A stretch of 64,000 bases of DNA, taken from Crossaster papposus (Eukaryota; Echinodermata; Asteroidea; Velatida; Solasteridae). Positions within the stretch are counted from its first letter, which is position 1; every line of letters begins with the position of its first letter. The notes below the pieces were generated by a model. The model was not told where the DNA came from, ran no database searches, and worked only from the letters and a program-made list of their open reading frames with translations. Shown piece after piece: positions 1 to 10,498 of this stretch. The stretch covers positions 372,001-436,000 of the forward strand of contig JBAIAA010000446.1 of assembly GCA_037893245.1 (NCBI GenBank), read 5' to 3'. The translations under genes and the position numbers were made by a program.

Positions 1-872
1 GCAGAAGTGCGGATAAAGTGTAATGGAACCTTTAGGGTAAGCTATATGAATCATACAATTATACCAAAACCCATTTAGCTGTGCCTTTAGCTTTATGATA
101 CGACTTCAATACTAGAGTAAGATTAAGAGAAATGTTGACGATATACGTACACTCCTGCAGGCGTTTACACGCGCGCAGACGTTGTGAAAAAAAAAGTCGT
201 GTGGAACAGAAAATCGAGGCGGCGGAAATGTTTCGAAAAAGGTATCTGGTCAAAACAACGGTGGGTCTCTAACTTCCTGGGAGACTCTCAATGTTAACTG
301 GAAGCTATTAAGCATTCCCGATATTGAGTGGAACCATTTCTTGCATGAGATATTTGTACGTTTTGTTCCAAATACTATTAATCTGTAAGAGTTCGTTTTG
401 ACAAGCTTAAAATGCCTCATTCTATGAGCACATTGCTCGATGCTTTAACAAAAGTCATTTCGTGCTTCTGCAAGACTCCTAAATAGCTATTTAGGTGCCT
501 TTTTTTTTTTTTTTTTCATTGAGTCTGTTATCCAGCTAGGAAGCTTACGATGATTCATGTTACTTTTACACTTTACATTTTACTTTATATCAACAAGTTT
601 GCAACATGAACACGAACCTTTTTTTGGCTTCCTTCGATTTAACCGACGAGGATTATCCAGTTTCCCACCGCACATTAAAACCCGCTATCTTACTTTCACC
701 CAAGGCCGTTTTTCTTGTTCAATTACTCACGAGAATTATCATGTTTCCCACTGCACATCAAAACTCGCTATCTTGCCTCAATCAAAGGCATGTTCCTTCC
801 TTGGGTGAAATGCAAAACATGTGAAGAACGATATATCTTGAAAAGCGTAAGTGATTTTGTTGATTCTTACAG
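1..872. other. No gene resolved (probable intron of the MAM gene)
   Basis: AT-rich DNA with a T-run near 500-520. Short open frames overlap one another and have no matching splice sites or recognisable domain. Because the exon starting at 873 opens in the middle of a MAM domain, this stretch is most simply the intron before it; the rest of the gene lies beyond the left edge. Confidence 0.4.
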
Positions 873-2666
873 ATCATATTTGAAGGTTTTATCGGAGGTA
901 GAGATGTAGACATCGCAATTGATGACGTGAATGTGACTGTTAGTAATGGTGAGTTCTAATGGCGGATTTCAATAACGATCCGGATATTGGCTGACCGAAC
1001 AAAACTGAGTTAGAACCGTTTTCTTGTTAAAGTAAATTGCTCAACTTTGATGTTTCTAAAGACTCTTTTATGCTTTCTATATTTTTGTACACAATATGTC
1101 ATATCTAAGTGTTTGAAGTATTCTGTTTTAAAGTTGCACTTACACAAATAGTGGCACTTCTTCACGCGACTAACCTAAGTGTCTTCATGCCAGCAACACT
1201 CTACAAAACTGAAATTAAATTTACACTTGTATTCATTATGGAACATCACATGCTTGGCTCATAATTGAAAACACCTGCAGGTTTTCTCTGTTACAAAATA
1301 TGGTGGAAAGGTGACCTTTCGGGATTATAAGGGGGAGGGGGAGTTGCGAGTTGCACACGCATCCTCCTTAACCTAACGCGTGCTCCACAGTACGGACTTG
1401 TGAAAACCCTATCTCCTTATAGGGAAGTTCTATTTTTAACTTCAGAATTCCGTTTAGTATTTGCTTGTGCCGGACATGAGCATGCAAGTTCCTGGTGACA
1501 GATATTTCCACGTTAGCTCCAACTAACTTATTTTATGTTTGTCGTAAATGGTATGGAAAACCCAGCCTTCTATTTGTGTGGTTTTCCAGCAGACGATTTG
1601 CTTAGCGTTCTAACTATTCGAAGTGTCTGGATTGTTTATGGTCTTCTAGTTGACAACCGTAATTTTGACTATTTCTTTTCAATTGATTCCTGTTTACTTG
1701 CACAGTGCCGCGGGAAACCTTTTGTAAAATGCTTTCTCCCTTCTGATAATTTGTTTACACATCGGATTTTTGAAAACTCTCTCAGTCTAAAATTAATTTG
1801 CTGTAGTCATTTGCTATCTTGCCTGAAACTCTCTCAAATGTGAGTAGGTCTACGTTGATTGAAGAGTTCCATTTAATGTTGGTGGCTGAACTTAGAATTG
1901 AGTTTGATTGTATTTGTAGGTAAACCACCAACGCAGCAACCCAGTACTACCTGGAACTGGGGCGATGACTCTAACACATCTAACAGGGTGACCTTAGCGG
2001 CAACGGCGCCCACAGCGACAAAGAGTCGTGTGTCTATCACTCCAAGCGACCCCGGGCTTGGACCAGAGGGACCTGATACGGGTGTGGACCCAGAAACGGC
2101 TGGTAGTTATTATTCTGGTCTTGTCAGGAACGAGTACTAAAACAATGTGTCGTTTATTTCAAGGGAGGGCTTAACGATGTAGTTTGGTTAGCTAACCACA
2201 TTATATGTACACATTTTGCTTTGGGTGTAATTTGTTTTTAATGGATGGGTGAATGTTTAGGGTTAATATTTGTGACACAGAACCATTTTTTTAGTTTGGT
2301 GTTCATAAATACTGGAAAAACCAAACAAATTAATTATGTTTTTGTTTTGGTCTGATTTCTAGACTTCCTTCCCGCCATTCATGCGCTAGAACGAGTTTCA
2401 CGTGTCAAAAAAACAGACCGCCCGAACGCAGCCTTAAAGTTAATAGCAAAATGTAGGGACCAAATTTCAGGTTGATGATGAAAGCTTGTCATGATCACCG
2501 TGTTTCTCTGTTTTTTTCTTTTCCCTATCAAGTGAGCCTGGTGGTGGTAGCTCTAGTTCTGTTCGCTGCTACGTGCTTCATGCTGCTGATCACCCTTATG
2601 ATTCACATCCGCTTCAGATCAAAGAGAAGGCAAGAACCATCACACACAAATGGCACACAAAGTTGA
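873..2666 (+). CDS. 3' end of a MAM-domain single-pass membrane protein
   Basis: Three exons join in phase: 873-948, 1920-2102 and 2533-2666, all in phase 1, with GT donors and AG acceptors. The first ends a MAM domain: IIFEGFIGG, then DIAIDDVNV, the usual closing signature (FEG..G..DIAIDDV). The second is a Thr/Pro/Ser-rich linker of about 60 residues, likely an extracellular stalk. The third encodes a transmembrane helix (VSLVVVALVLFAATCFMLL) followed by a basic stop-transfer stretch (RFRSKRRQ) and a short tail ending at TGA 2664-2666. This predicts a type I plasma-membrane protein with MAM next to the membrane, as in neuropilin. MAM domains mediate adhesion or oligomerisation. The N-terminal part is outside the window, so the family (neuropilin-like, RPTP-like or other) cannot be fixed. 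An AATAAA lies at 2867-2872. The terminal exon may also splice to 3674 (see next entry). Confidence 0.72.
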
Positions 2667-2866
2667 AAATCTAAATATATCCAGCACAATGTGCGGTCAG
2701 AAAGGTCACACTACCCTTTCACACTTTCGTAAAAGTCGAGAATCCTAGATAAGTTTATATTATCAATCACCCCAGATAGACTGGTTCGAAGCATTGGGAT
2801 CATCGTCACAGTCTATTCAGATAGTTCCTGACCCAGGCTCTGATAGATATATACACCCTATGCGAT

Positions 2867-2872
2867 AATAAA
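2867..2872 (+). terminator. Poly(A) signal AATAAA
   Basis: Canonical AATAAA about 200 bases after the TGA at 2666. It fits the short-tail form of the MAM-domain gene. Confidence 0.5.
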
Positions 2873-3022
2873 CAACCGGAAACTATATATTTTCATTTTC
2901 ATTTTCACAGTCAGTCATCATCAGTTTGGGAAATATAAGCTGTATAGGAAAGACCAATCAATCACCACGGGGACATGAAAGCTTAATTTCAAATGGGGTC
3001 AGAAGTGGGAATCGAACCCGAA

Positions 3023-3340
3023 CCCCAACCCCAACCCCAACCCCAACCCCAACCCCAACCCCAACCCCAACCCCAACCCCAACCCCAACCCCAACCCCAA
3101 CCCCAACCCCAACCCCAACCCCAACCCCAACCCCAACCCCAACCCCAACCCCAACCCCAACCCCAACCCCAACCCCAACCCCAACCCTAACCCCAACCCT
3201 AACCCCAACCCTAACCCCAACCCTAACCCCAACCCTAACCCCAACCCTAACCCCAACCCTAACCCCAACCCTAACCCCAACCCTAACCCCAACCCTAACC
3301 CCAACCCTAACCCCAACCCCAACCCTAACCCCAACCCTAA
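3023..3340 (+). repeat. CCCCAA / CCCTAACCCCAA hexamer array
   Basis: Pure CCCCAA from 3023 to about 3186, then a regular 12-mer of CCCTAA alternating with CCCCAA to 3340. The G-rich strand reads TTGGGG, a one-base variant of the animal telomere unit. It is flanked by tRNA-like sequence (gggaatcgaaccc at 3008-3020; another gaac-containing stretch near 3430). All three frames are open only because the hexamer has no stop. Confidence 0.95.
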
Positions 3341-3673
3341 TTCAACCTCTGGTTTCATGCTTCGAAATCCCCAGCACATTTCAATTTGCTGCATTTCAAC
3401 ATTGGGTTGAAAAAGAAATTTAGTAAAAGCTGGATTTGAACACCGCTATAGCGACCTTGAAACTAAGCTTTTGTGTTGGCGGTCTCTTTGATCAACTACG
3501 CTAGAAGCTACATCAGTTGTTATTTTATATTGTGTGTCTCCTGACGACAGGCAGTGTATAATTACCGAAACGTTGAGTTCCCTCCGGTTCCTTTCAGAAC
3601 CACAAAACTCACGAACTTGTTACTCTGCAAACCTTAAAATTTCATCTATATTCTTTGTGTCGATAAACTGCAG

Positions 3674-4499
3674 GAGACGAGGAAGGTCTCACGAGCCTTT
3701 AAGCTTCGGATCCGAGTTCTTCAACCGCCATTCCATGGATCCCAGCGAGGCAACGGCCTACATGACTCTGAATTTCCCTCCAAGTTCTACCTCCGGTTCC
3801 GCCGTTGAGTTCCTATCTATGTCAGAGCGCCACTCTGGCGACGCCCAGGACTCCAAGCGACCTAAACCTTCCAGCGGCGTACAATCCAAGCGCTCCTCAG
3901 GCCTCAACGCCTCATCTGAAAGCATCCGTCGCAGCTTGTACGCAAGGCGCCCAACCGTGGGTCAGCGTCGACAGAGCCGGACATTCCCTGCCACCAAGGA
4001 GCTCAAGAACATTCTGGAGAGCGTCCAGATGAGAAGATTCCGGACTCTCAGCCAGCACATCTCGGTAGCAGATGTAGAGAACCTGCGCCGCACTCTCTGC
4101 AGCCAGGGAGAAACCACGTTTAACGGCGAACGGACTATGTCGACAGTCGTCCTGGACACCTCGGCATCCACTCTGCGACCCATGAGCAACATGTCCGATC
4201 ACTTCTACTACAGCTTGTTCCCTACCGTGGGTATAGTAAGCTGTAAGAACTCACTGGTAAGTTGCGAAGAGGCAGGATCCATCGTTGAGATAGAGGACAA
4301 TAGGCCGTGCTCGGGGGATTACGACTCCGATGACTTGGAAGTACAGGCAGTGACTAGCGGTTCTTTGCTCAATAAGTCTACGAGCATGAGCGATTCAGAT
4401 AGTGCCACATCAGTAGCTGTACCAGAGACTACTCAGATGGTAGACAATGAGATCTATGAACGTTATACCAACTCGGACTCATCAAGTCCAGACATATAA
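3674..4499 (+). CDS. Terminal coding exon: Ser-rich cytoplasmic tail, probably of the MAM gene
   Basis: Open frame of about 275 codons after an acceptor (AAACTGCAG|G, AG at 3672-3673), ending TAA 4497-4499. It begins RRRGRSHEPLSF and is rich in Ser, Thr, Asp and Arg, with no signal peptide or hydrophobic helix. It ends with a tyrosine-containing acidic tail (NEIYERYTNSDSSSPDI) that resembles receptor cytoplasmic sequence. It enters in phase 2. The only upstream site I find that fits is a non-canonical GC donor in the transmembrane exon (AGAAG|GCAAGA, exon end 2629), which would give RSKRR followed by RRGRSH in frame and replace the short tail. The alternative is a separate intronless gene starting at ATG 3735 (CCATGG context, 254 aa). 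I recognise no family. ATTAAA at 4661-4666 could be its poly(A) signal. Confidence 0.55.
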
Positions 4500-5189
4500 G
4501 TTATGGATATCTTGCCCAATGACTTTAATAGTTTAGTTTATACATTTTAATGTCGGTAACCTATGTTAACACAATCCTTGGGAACTACGATCGTCAACCT
4601 TTGGGGGAGCATAAGGCTCTGTACATATTGTTTTTGCCATGCTCTACGTGTATAATCTTAATTAAAAATTATTACAAAGACCTAAACAACGAATAATGCA
4701 AAATAAGGTTGGTGTTAATATATTAGAGAAAAAGGTACAATTGAGAGACATCCACATAGACTTGTGCACATATACACAAAATATTACAAATATAATTAGG
4801 TGTCTAGATATCATAGTACGTGAAACAAAAATGACACACTTAAATGGCGTACGTATGACATATAAGTGGTACGTACGGCACATAAGTCGTACGTACGAGT
4901 TAGCTGAAGTGAGAGATGGTAATTATTTTCACCATGTCGCTATAATACAGCTTCGTAAACTTCTTGCCAATGTTAGGCAAATAAAATTACCGCGCTGTTT
5001 TTACCTAACTTTTTTGTTTACCAAGTTTGACAAAATGTTACGGATACCTCATGTTGAGCAACTAAACTTACACCGTCTGTGAAACACTGTCAGCATTTCT
5101 CATTGGTTTAGCATTTGATATGTCTAATTTGAAATACAAAATAGATTTGTGAGAAATCATTTACACTAAGAAACAGAGGTTCAAATTTG

Positions 5190-5360
5190 CACCCTAATTG
5201 ATACAATAGCAGCACCTCTACAACAAAGTGCACATTTTAACCTACAAGGTCCAAAGGGTGCAAATGTACATCGTTAAGGGTTCAATGTGCTAAAGTTGAA
5301 CCCCTAGGTTAACTTTTGCACCCTTAGAAGTGCTGCTATGGTACCAATTATGTTAAGTAC
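5190..5360. mobile_element. Small MITE-like inverted-repeat element
   Basis: The ends are imperfect inverted copies: TTGATACAATAGCAGCACCT on the left and AGTGCTGCTATGGTACCAAT on the right. Internally, GGGTGCAAA / TTTGCACCC also pair. It has no coding capacity. The superfamily is unknown. Confidence 0.5.
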
Positions 5361-5483
5361 ATACTTTCCCTATTCGCAAAAAAGAAATATATATTTGAAT
5401 AAAATGAAAACGATGGTTTATGGGACTTTGAATTTGTCAGGATACTGCATTATTTTCTATATTATGCAATAGTTAGGCCTTAC

Positions 5484-5645
5484 CTTCTTTATTCTTGGAC
5501 GGGAAGACCATTTCCTCTCCTTCGCAGGTGAATCTTGGCAAATTCCTTGACACGCGTCAGTGACGTCCATAGACGTCGCCACTATCTGTCGAGAGCAATG
5601 TGTAACATTGTAATTAATTGGATCCCAGTGGCAGTTCAGTTTCAT
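5484..5645 (-). other. Candidate unassigned first exon
   Basis: On the minus strand, ATG at 5645 opens 54 codons that run in phase 0 into a good donor (AAGAAG|GTAAGG). The peptide has five cysteines and resembles nothing I recognise. I find no partner exon further down the minus strand before the + strand tail exon, so this may be chance. Confidence 0.15.
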
Positions 5646-6639
5646 CCCCAGTTTCCGTTGGTCAATTCAGGATCCAACTACAGAGATTGATGATTCCTGT
5701 CTCGAAAATTAGTCACCTAGTCGTTCCTTGAGGATGACCGGTCACTCTTGTTTTATTCTGCCTGAAAAACTGAAATATTCCATGTTGATTAATGTGAAGT
5801 GCGCCCTTAATACTGTCTATCAACTGCAGCACAAGGTGCAATACCCACATCAATGTGCTGTCTTCAATTTGAGTGAATCGGGAGCCCATTAGCTTAAAAC
5901 GCGCTTGAGTAATTCTGCCTTATATAACCAAGATGCTCATTTCTTTTCCATTGTATATTTTGAGGCGTGATATGAGACGGAGAGACTTCTCCTCCTCCAG
6001 CCCTCTTTTTGATGGTCATTGTGTTCGCGGAATGTTGTGGCTTCTCAGGAATTATCTTTGGGTTTTTAAAGTAACAGGTATCATCTTATTGTTGGAAAGG
6101 GGTGTCCTATAAATTACGTGTTATATAAAAACAATGTGTGTTACAGTCTGGGAATTTTTTATCTTAATGCCTAAGCGTAAACAAATCTTAAGATCATAAA
6201 CAATCATTTATCTACTGTCTGTTCCAGAGACAATTATTGTGTCACAAGTTCCAACCAAGTCATTGGTTGCTTTGGTGGTCGTCGCACAGTGGCTGGTAAC
6301 ACTTAGTCAACATTGTAACGAGGGTGTAACTACTTGAGAAAGACACTGAGATATGTGCAACAGCGTCAATCAGATTCACCGCCAGACAAGCTTGAGCACA
6401 TGCAGATGAATACAGTCCAACAATATGCGATATATTGACACACACAAAATACCAATTGGCGAATCTTTATAACAACAACGCGTTAGAAACAGTCCTGTTA
6501 AAATTATCGATTCCTGTCACGAAACCAATCGAACGTACACAGCTGCTGTCGCTGTTTGTATTCTCAAGTGCCAGTCGAGATGTATATAGTCACTGATTTC
6601 AGAGAGAGATCTATATATGTGCGTTTACATTCGAGATCA

Positions 6640-6700
6640 GCAGAGAAACACCGATCGCGCTGTACGAGGCATCATACAAAACGATGTGAAAGAGAGACAG
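6640..6700 (+). other. Possible 5' non-coding exon of the sulfotransferase gene
   Basis: A consensus-like donor (GAGACAG|GTTAGT, exon end 6700) lies 400 bases before the acceptor at 7101-7102 that opens the ATG exon. The only ATG nearby is followed at once by a stop (ATGTGA). This suits an untranslated leader. The 5' limit is a guess. Confidence 0.3.
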
Positions 6701-7140
6701 GTTAGTATTTGTTTCTATAAATTGTTTTTGGTATCAAACGTAAGGGTATAATACTTGTATACAACTAGGGCCATTTTCTAAACCCCAGCTTCATCTCCTT
6801 TTTGGCTTCGTTCATGTAGTTTAGCAATGGTGATACCGAGAGCCTTATAGCAGAGGTTTGAAAAACGGCTATAGTAGCCCTTAACAAGGGTCGAAATTTA
6901 AAAAATATATTTATATTTATAATACAAGGATGAATGGAAATATAATTGTTTGTTTACGCGACACCCCCCCCCCCCCCCCCCTCCCCTCCCCTCCCCTATC
7001 TTTGGTGTATGTTCATCAAAGCGTGCGGAATGAGTACTGTATTCCGTATAACCCGCTACTACTTTTAAAACAAAGGAATGTGTTGTTTTCTTTGATTTGC
7101 AGTGGAGAATATTTGAATTTGACACGAGACAGCTTTGAGA

Positions 7141-10100
7141 ATGATGCAAAGGATAACGAAGAGAAGACTAGCCAGGGTTCTATTCACGGTGGCGATGTTT
7201 AGTCTAGTCTTTATTTTGATACACTTTAGGAGAGAACTTAACGAAGTACTTGTTAAAAACGGTAAGCAAACAGTTTTGGTAATCTTGCATTTAATACAGT
7301 AAACAATGGATGAAATATAAATGAAAGTCAATGTGTCCGTGCTTTTTTTCAAAATTTCGTGCGATGTCTCATTCAAAAGCATAACAAAATAAAACAATGC
7401 TAGAAAAATTATCAAATCTATTTGAAAATACATGTAAATTTTTCTAGGTTAAACCCTCTAAAAGCAAGGACACACCAACTTTAATGGTTAAAATCAATTA
7501 ATCGGAGAGTCTAATATAATCAAGATCTAAAGTATTTGCAAGGATTGTTCGTATGTAAACGAACGTACAACTACAATGTCGAGTTTTTTTTGCCATGTTA
7601 TAATTCAACCTGTTGTTTAATCAAAATGTCGCCTAGTATAAACGGTAGAAACAATTGTATATGTACTATAGGTGACGCTACGTTCTAGTACAAGCTGTCG
7701 CATTAACGGAAGAGCATTTAATAACGTCACACTATATTATGACCCATACATTCCGAATCAAGTTCAGTTAAAATATTTAATCATTTTCGGTTTCTGTTTT
7801 TTACTGCAGCACAGAAAACCGCTCATTTTACTTGTCAAAACAAGGGGACATCAAAACACTGTCCGGCGAGCTTACCAATAGAGGTAAGGCCAAATAAAAA
7901 AAAAACATGTTTAGCGTCATGCCTTTTTTTTAGGAAAAAAGGAAGGAGGAGGTCCTTTTTTTTTTTTTTTTTTTTTTTTAAATGGCCGCCCGACACATCT
8001 TAATTCGAGTCATGTAGTGAACATGTCACACCCTATCTTCCAATTAAAACAATTAAAATTAAAACATGGTTCACCCACGATTAAAAATCAGAATTTATGT
8101 GGGTCGATCATGTATGCACCGTACACGACTACACGTCACACCCTAGCCTTCCTATTAGAAAAAATATATTCCCAGAGCATGTACACAGTGATGCTAAAGT
8201 CTAACATACGATCTTAAAATTGTATTATCTTTAAAAAAAAAAATTAAAAAAAAATTAAAAAAAAAATTACCAAAATGGTCAAATTTATCATTTTTTTCAA
8301 AAAAAGAAAAAAAAAGAAAAAAGGAGGCGGCCCCCAAAAGAGAAGCGGGCGGTGACGCTACGCATTCTACGGGTTTTTTTTGGGGGGGCCTAAGCGATTG
8401 ATTACACTAGTAATACTACACTCACATTGTATATCGCGTAAAGAAGTCAGTTAACAAAAACGAGTTTATAGGCCTAGCTAGCTGCCAAAACAATAATGTA
8501 CATCACCTGAAAATTAAGTCCGTAACCTTGTTTTTGCCATGAAAGAATGTTGCACATGCTAAGCATTTTGAGCTGAGCAGCTCCATAAAATTGGCTCGAG
8601 TTAACCAGTGTGAAGGGATGAACTGTGCGAATAGCATATGCAGTTAAGTTATTCATTTCCATTTTGTTGTCGTCAAAATTGTCGCTAAAAATCATCTTTA
8701 CCTGTATCGATGTCATAATGTCTGCATTCGCCTCGAACACTGCCGTCCTGACAGCATTTATATTTCCCACGGGTCCCAGCAGGGATCCTGAGCAGGCAGT
8801 GATGGGGCCGGATTAAAGTTAATTACGTAAGGGGTGATTAATGGCTAAAATGACTAATTAGTACGCCTGCCGGCCGTACAACGGTTTATCGCTTGAGGGC
8901 GCTGTTTCACGCGTACCGGTGTAGCGCGCGGTTCCCGATTTTTTTCAAGAGCTGGGTGGTGCGTAAATGTATATGAATAAGAAAAAGCAATGGCAATTCG
9001 TATACATTACAGAATTATAAAGAATATAGCTTCCTTCACCAATTCGCCAATAGCATAGTTGGTAAAGAGGAGAGCTATGGATCGAAAGATCTGTGGTTCT
9101 AATCCGACTATCATTAACGTTTGTCTTTTTCTTCGACACATTTTCGTATGGGTTATTTTAACAATAGAACAAGGTTGAAGGGGAAATCGAGTTATATTAT
9201 AAGTGCCTTGAAAAATACGACAAGAACTGCTACACGGGATAGTTTTTAATGACATTCCATTTTTAGCGGGCACCACACTTGTAAATATTAAACAACATAA
9301 TTAAATATCAGGTTTCACGCTCTGTGTTTCAACAGGTTAAAACTGACGAGTGGTTGCGACTACAAGACGTAGAAAGACGACGAATTGAAAACACCTGTCA
9401 TGCACTCCGCGATCAAAACATCTCCAACCTTCATTATAAATTGACAAAGGATGTACTGAAGAAACTCGACCATTTCTTCGTGCTGGACTCTCACAAGATA
9501 ATTTACTGTTATCTTCCCAAAGTGGGCTGCACGAGCTGGAAGCGAATATTATTGGTGCTCCTTGGCAAATTCGAAAGGTTGGAGGACATCTCCCACATCC
9601 GGGCGCATTACACGCCCATCCCCAAACTCTCGCAGTACTCGCTAAAACAAGCTGAACGACGATTGGCCGAATACACCACTTTCATGTTCACACGTGACCC
9701 GCTTCAGCGAATCATCTCCTGCTATCGGGACAAGTTTGAGAAGAACAACGCCGACAACAGAGCCCTGCAGAGGAGTTTTATTGGAAAACTCCGGCCGTAT
9801 TTAAACTTAACGGGATCGGTGTCCACCCGCCCAAGTTTTCGCAAAGTCAGGTTTGACGAATTTGTCCGTTACGTTAGCGATCCACGGAATGTCTTTCGCA
9901 GTTACGATGCCACAGAGCACTGGAATGAAATGTACAAGATGTGTCATCCGTGCTTATTGAAATACGACTACATCGGCGAGTTCGACCGTCTGACGAGAGA
10001 CGCAAACCACATACTAAATCAGACGGGATTGAGCAGATTAGTCTCTTTTCCAGAACCCACTAATCCCACCAACAGCTCCGGTCGGGATCTTTCCCAAAAG

Positions 10101-10196
10101 TACTTAACACAGCTGAGTGATGTCGAGATAGCTGCGCTTAACCAACGATATGAGAATGATACTGTTTTGTTTGGCTATCGCCCTGCCAGCAAGTAA
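7141..10196 (+). CDS. Golgi carbohydrate sulfotransferase (HNK-1ST / chondroitin-4-ST family)
   Basis: Transfers sulfate from PAPS to a glycan in the Golgi lumen. Coding exons are 7141-7261 (phase 1), 7810-7883 and 9336-10196, giving 351 aa. The start is the first ATG of the ATGATG pair, just after an acceptor at 7101-7102. Residues 1-12 are basic cytosolic (MMQRITKRRLAR). About 13-29 form a signal anchor (VLFTVAMFSLVFILIHF), the type II topology of the family. The 5'-phosphosulfate-binding motif PKVGCTSWKR is at 126-135, and the 3'-phosphate-binding motif RDPLQRIISCYRDKF at 185-199. A YDYIGEFDRL block near the C-terminus is also typical. Five N-glycosylation sequons are visible. Length matches CHST8-14. 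The acceptor glycan (GalNAc-4-O, dermatan or HNK-1) cannot be decided here. Its 3' end almost meets the convergent transporter gene at 10499. Confidence 0.9.
8220..8400. repeat. Low-complexity A/T and G-rich tract in intron
   Basis: Homopolymer T run at 7958-7979 and A-rich runs at 8231-8330, next to G-rich bits near 8320-8390. No gene or clear element boundaries. Confidence 0.6.
9045..9115 (+). mobile_element. tRNA-derived SINE head in a sulfotransferase intron
   Basis: An A-box-like TAGCATAGTTGG (9051-9062) and a B-box-like GGTTCTAATCC (9095-9105) have tRNA spacing. There is no proper cloverleaf or CCA-side stem. It is a SINE relic rather than a tRNA gene. Confidence 0.6.
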
Positions 10197-10286
10197 TCTA
10201 CAGCTTACACAATGTCTTATTCTTATGGCGATTGGTAAAATGTTGTCATTTTTTCCGTTATTTTGTTAGTTTTTAGAGTATACAAA

Positions 10287-10292
10287 AATAAA
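10287..10292 (+). terminator. Poly(A) signal AATAAA of the sulfotransferase gene
   Basis: Ninety bases after the TAA at 10194-10196. This is the first canonical signal downstream. Confidence 0.7.
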
Positions 10293-10373
10293 GAAACTGG
10301 CAATTGTCACCATAGAACAGCTCGTTTACAAACCAATACCTATTATTTCGCACTTGCATACATTTGCCACCTA

Positions 10374-10379
10374 TTTATT
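10374..10379 (-). terminator. Poly(A) signal of Dispatched-like gene A
   Basis: TTTATT on the plus strand reads AATAAA on the minus strand, 120 bases after the stop at 10499-10501. The two convergent genes therefore end within roughly 100 bases of each other. Confidence 0.6.
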
Positions 10380-10498
10380 TGCCACCATACATTATTTCAT
10401 TACATTTTATTAATTTTAAGTAATTTGTTTGTTTTAAAAAAGAGTATACAATTAATATTCAGAATATGCAAAATCTATCGGGTGTTACCGTACCCCGT

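Larger units (their letters stand above)
4667..6600. other. Intergenic; no firm gene
   Basis: Between the tail exon and the sulfotransferase gene. It holds a small MITE-like element (about 5190-5360) and one weak candidate exon on the minus strand (5484-5645). Otherwise I see only short frames without domains and no RNA gene. Confidence 0.5.

Noticed and set aside
2926-3423. Open frames of Pro-Thr, Pro-Gln and Leu-Gly dipeptide repeats
   Set aside because: They are simply the CCCCAA/CCCTAA hexamer read in each frame. There is no start context, domain or splice support.
4696-5082. 128-codon plus-strand frame
   Set aside because: AT-rich, no domain. The GTACGTACG and CATATAAGTG.TACGTA runs inside it are simple-sequence DNA.
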